A DNA stretch of 15,030 bases from the NCBI GenBank assembly GCA_038247175.1, contig JBBRVD010000091.1, positions 1 to 15,030 on the forward strand, in the 5' to 3' direction. A model generated the notes under the pieces. That model saw only the letters and a list, made by a program, of their open reading frames with translations. It did no database searches and was not told where the DNA came from. Below, piece after piece: positions 14,816 through 15,030 of this stretch (within the stretch, counting starts at the first letter, position 1; each line of letters opens with the position of its first letter). Made by a program: the position numbers and the translations under genes. The stretch comes from CAISIP01 sp038247175 (GTDB lineage: Bacteria > Pseudomonadota > Gammaproteobacteria > Burkholderiales > Burkholderiaceae_C).

Positions 14816-15030
14816 GGCGAAGCGCTCCAATCATGTGCAGGCAGTCGAACTGGATTCGTGCCGGTTTTACCGGGCTTTTGGCCTGCTGGGCCATCGGCGC
14901 ATCGGCCCAGTCGCTGGGCCTGTCGGGTTACCGGTTAACCGGCAACTACGCGCTGGCCACGCTGGGGGACGTGGGGCTGGAGGCTTCTGCCGTCACCTTT
15001 GCCAAGGATCGCGGCAGCCTGTTCTTCGTC
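14812..15030 (+). CDS. Secreted SdiA-regulated/phytase-like beta-propeller protein (N-terminal fragment)
   Basis: The first 73 codons are visible before the window ends. A signal peptide (WIRAGFTGLLACWAIGASA) is followed by QSLGLSGYRLTGNYAL and GLEASAVTFAKDRGSLFFV. The EASAVTF...LFFV pattern resembles the first propeller blade of SdiA-regulated or esterase-like phytase-type proteins often found beside PEP-CTERM genes. I judge this from memory of the family, not a search. ATG at 14812 overlaps the upstream stop by four bases, implying co-translation. ATG at 14833 would give a more compact signal peptide. The enzymatic activity and any C-terminal sorting signal lie outside the window. Confidence 0.55.
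   Translation, partial: MRRSAPIMCRQSNWIRAGFTGLLACWAIGASAQSLGLSGYRLTGNYALATLGDVGLEASAVTFAKDRGSLFFV

Overview
The window reads as chromosomal DNA from a GC-rich betaproteobacterium, probably Burkholderiales or a close relative. The clues are dense GC-rich coding, a complete System I cytochrome c maturation cluster in canonical order, a PEP-CTERM surface protein, and protein families common in that group. No IS elements, phage genes, tRNAs, rRNAs or CRISPR arrays were seen. Nearly all of the window is ordinary, well-packed coding sequence.

Layout. Bases 1-1819 (minus strand) hold the start of a peptide-type ABC importer: a family 5 periplasmic binding protein followed by the N-terminus of its DppB/OppB-like permease, which runs off the left edge. 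A 331-base divergent spacer separates it from a plus-strand class V PLP-dependent aminotransferase (2151-3317), then a stand-alone Lon-type substrate-binding domain protein (3395-4063).

Bases 4205-11553 carry ccmA, B, C, D, E, F, G, H and I. Most junctions overlap by a few bases, so translation is probably coupled. The one conspicuous break is a 231-base spacer between ccmB and ccmC. Together these genes export heme (CcmABCD), carry it covalently on CcmE, reduce the apocytochrome CXXCH cysteines (CcmG, CcmH), and present and ligate the apocytochrome (CcmI, CcmF, CcmH). All key residues I could check are present, including the CcmE heme histidine, the WWD motifs of CcmC and CcmF, and the CXXC pairs of CcmG and CcmH. 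The organism should therefore make c-type cytochromes and respire.

A GcvA-like LysR regulator (11606-12520) follows ccmI on the same strand. It converges on a minus-strand inner-membrane protein that joins a DUF2628-like region to a C-terminal SPOR domain through a low-complexity linker containing a 24-base tandem repeat. Divergent from it is an unrecognised small secreted protein with six cysteines (13747-14019).

The right end (14081-15030) is the most interesting part. A PEP-CTERM protein with a lamin-tail domain overlaps by four bases the start of a secreted protein that resembles SdiA-regulated/phytase-like beta-propellers. Just upstream lies a sequence with the architecture of a PhoB binding site, which suggests a phosphate-starvation-induced surface operon. 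This is inference, not proof.
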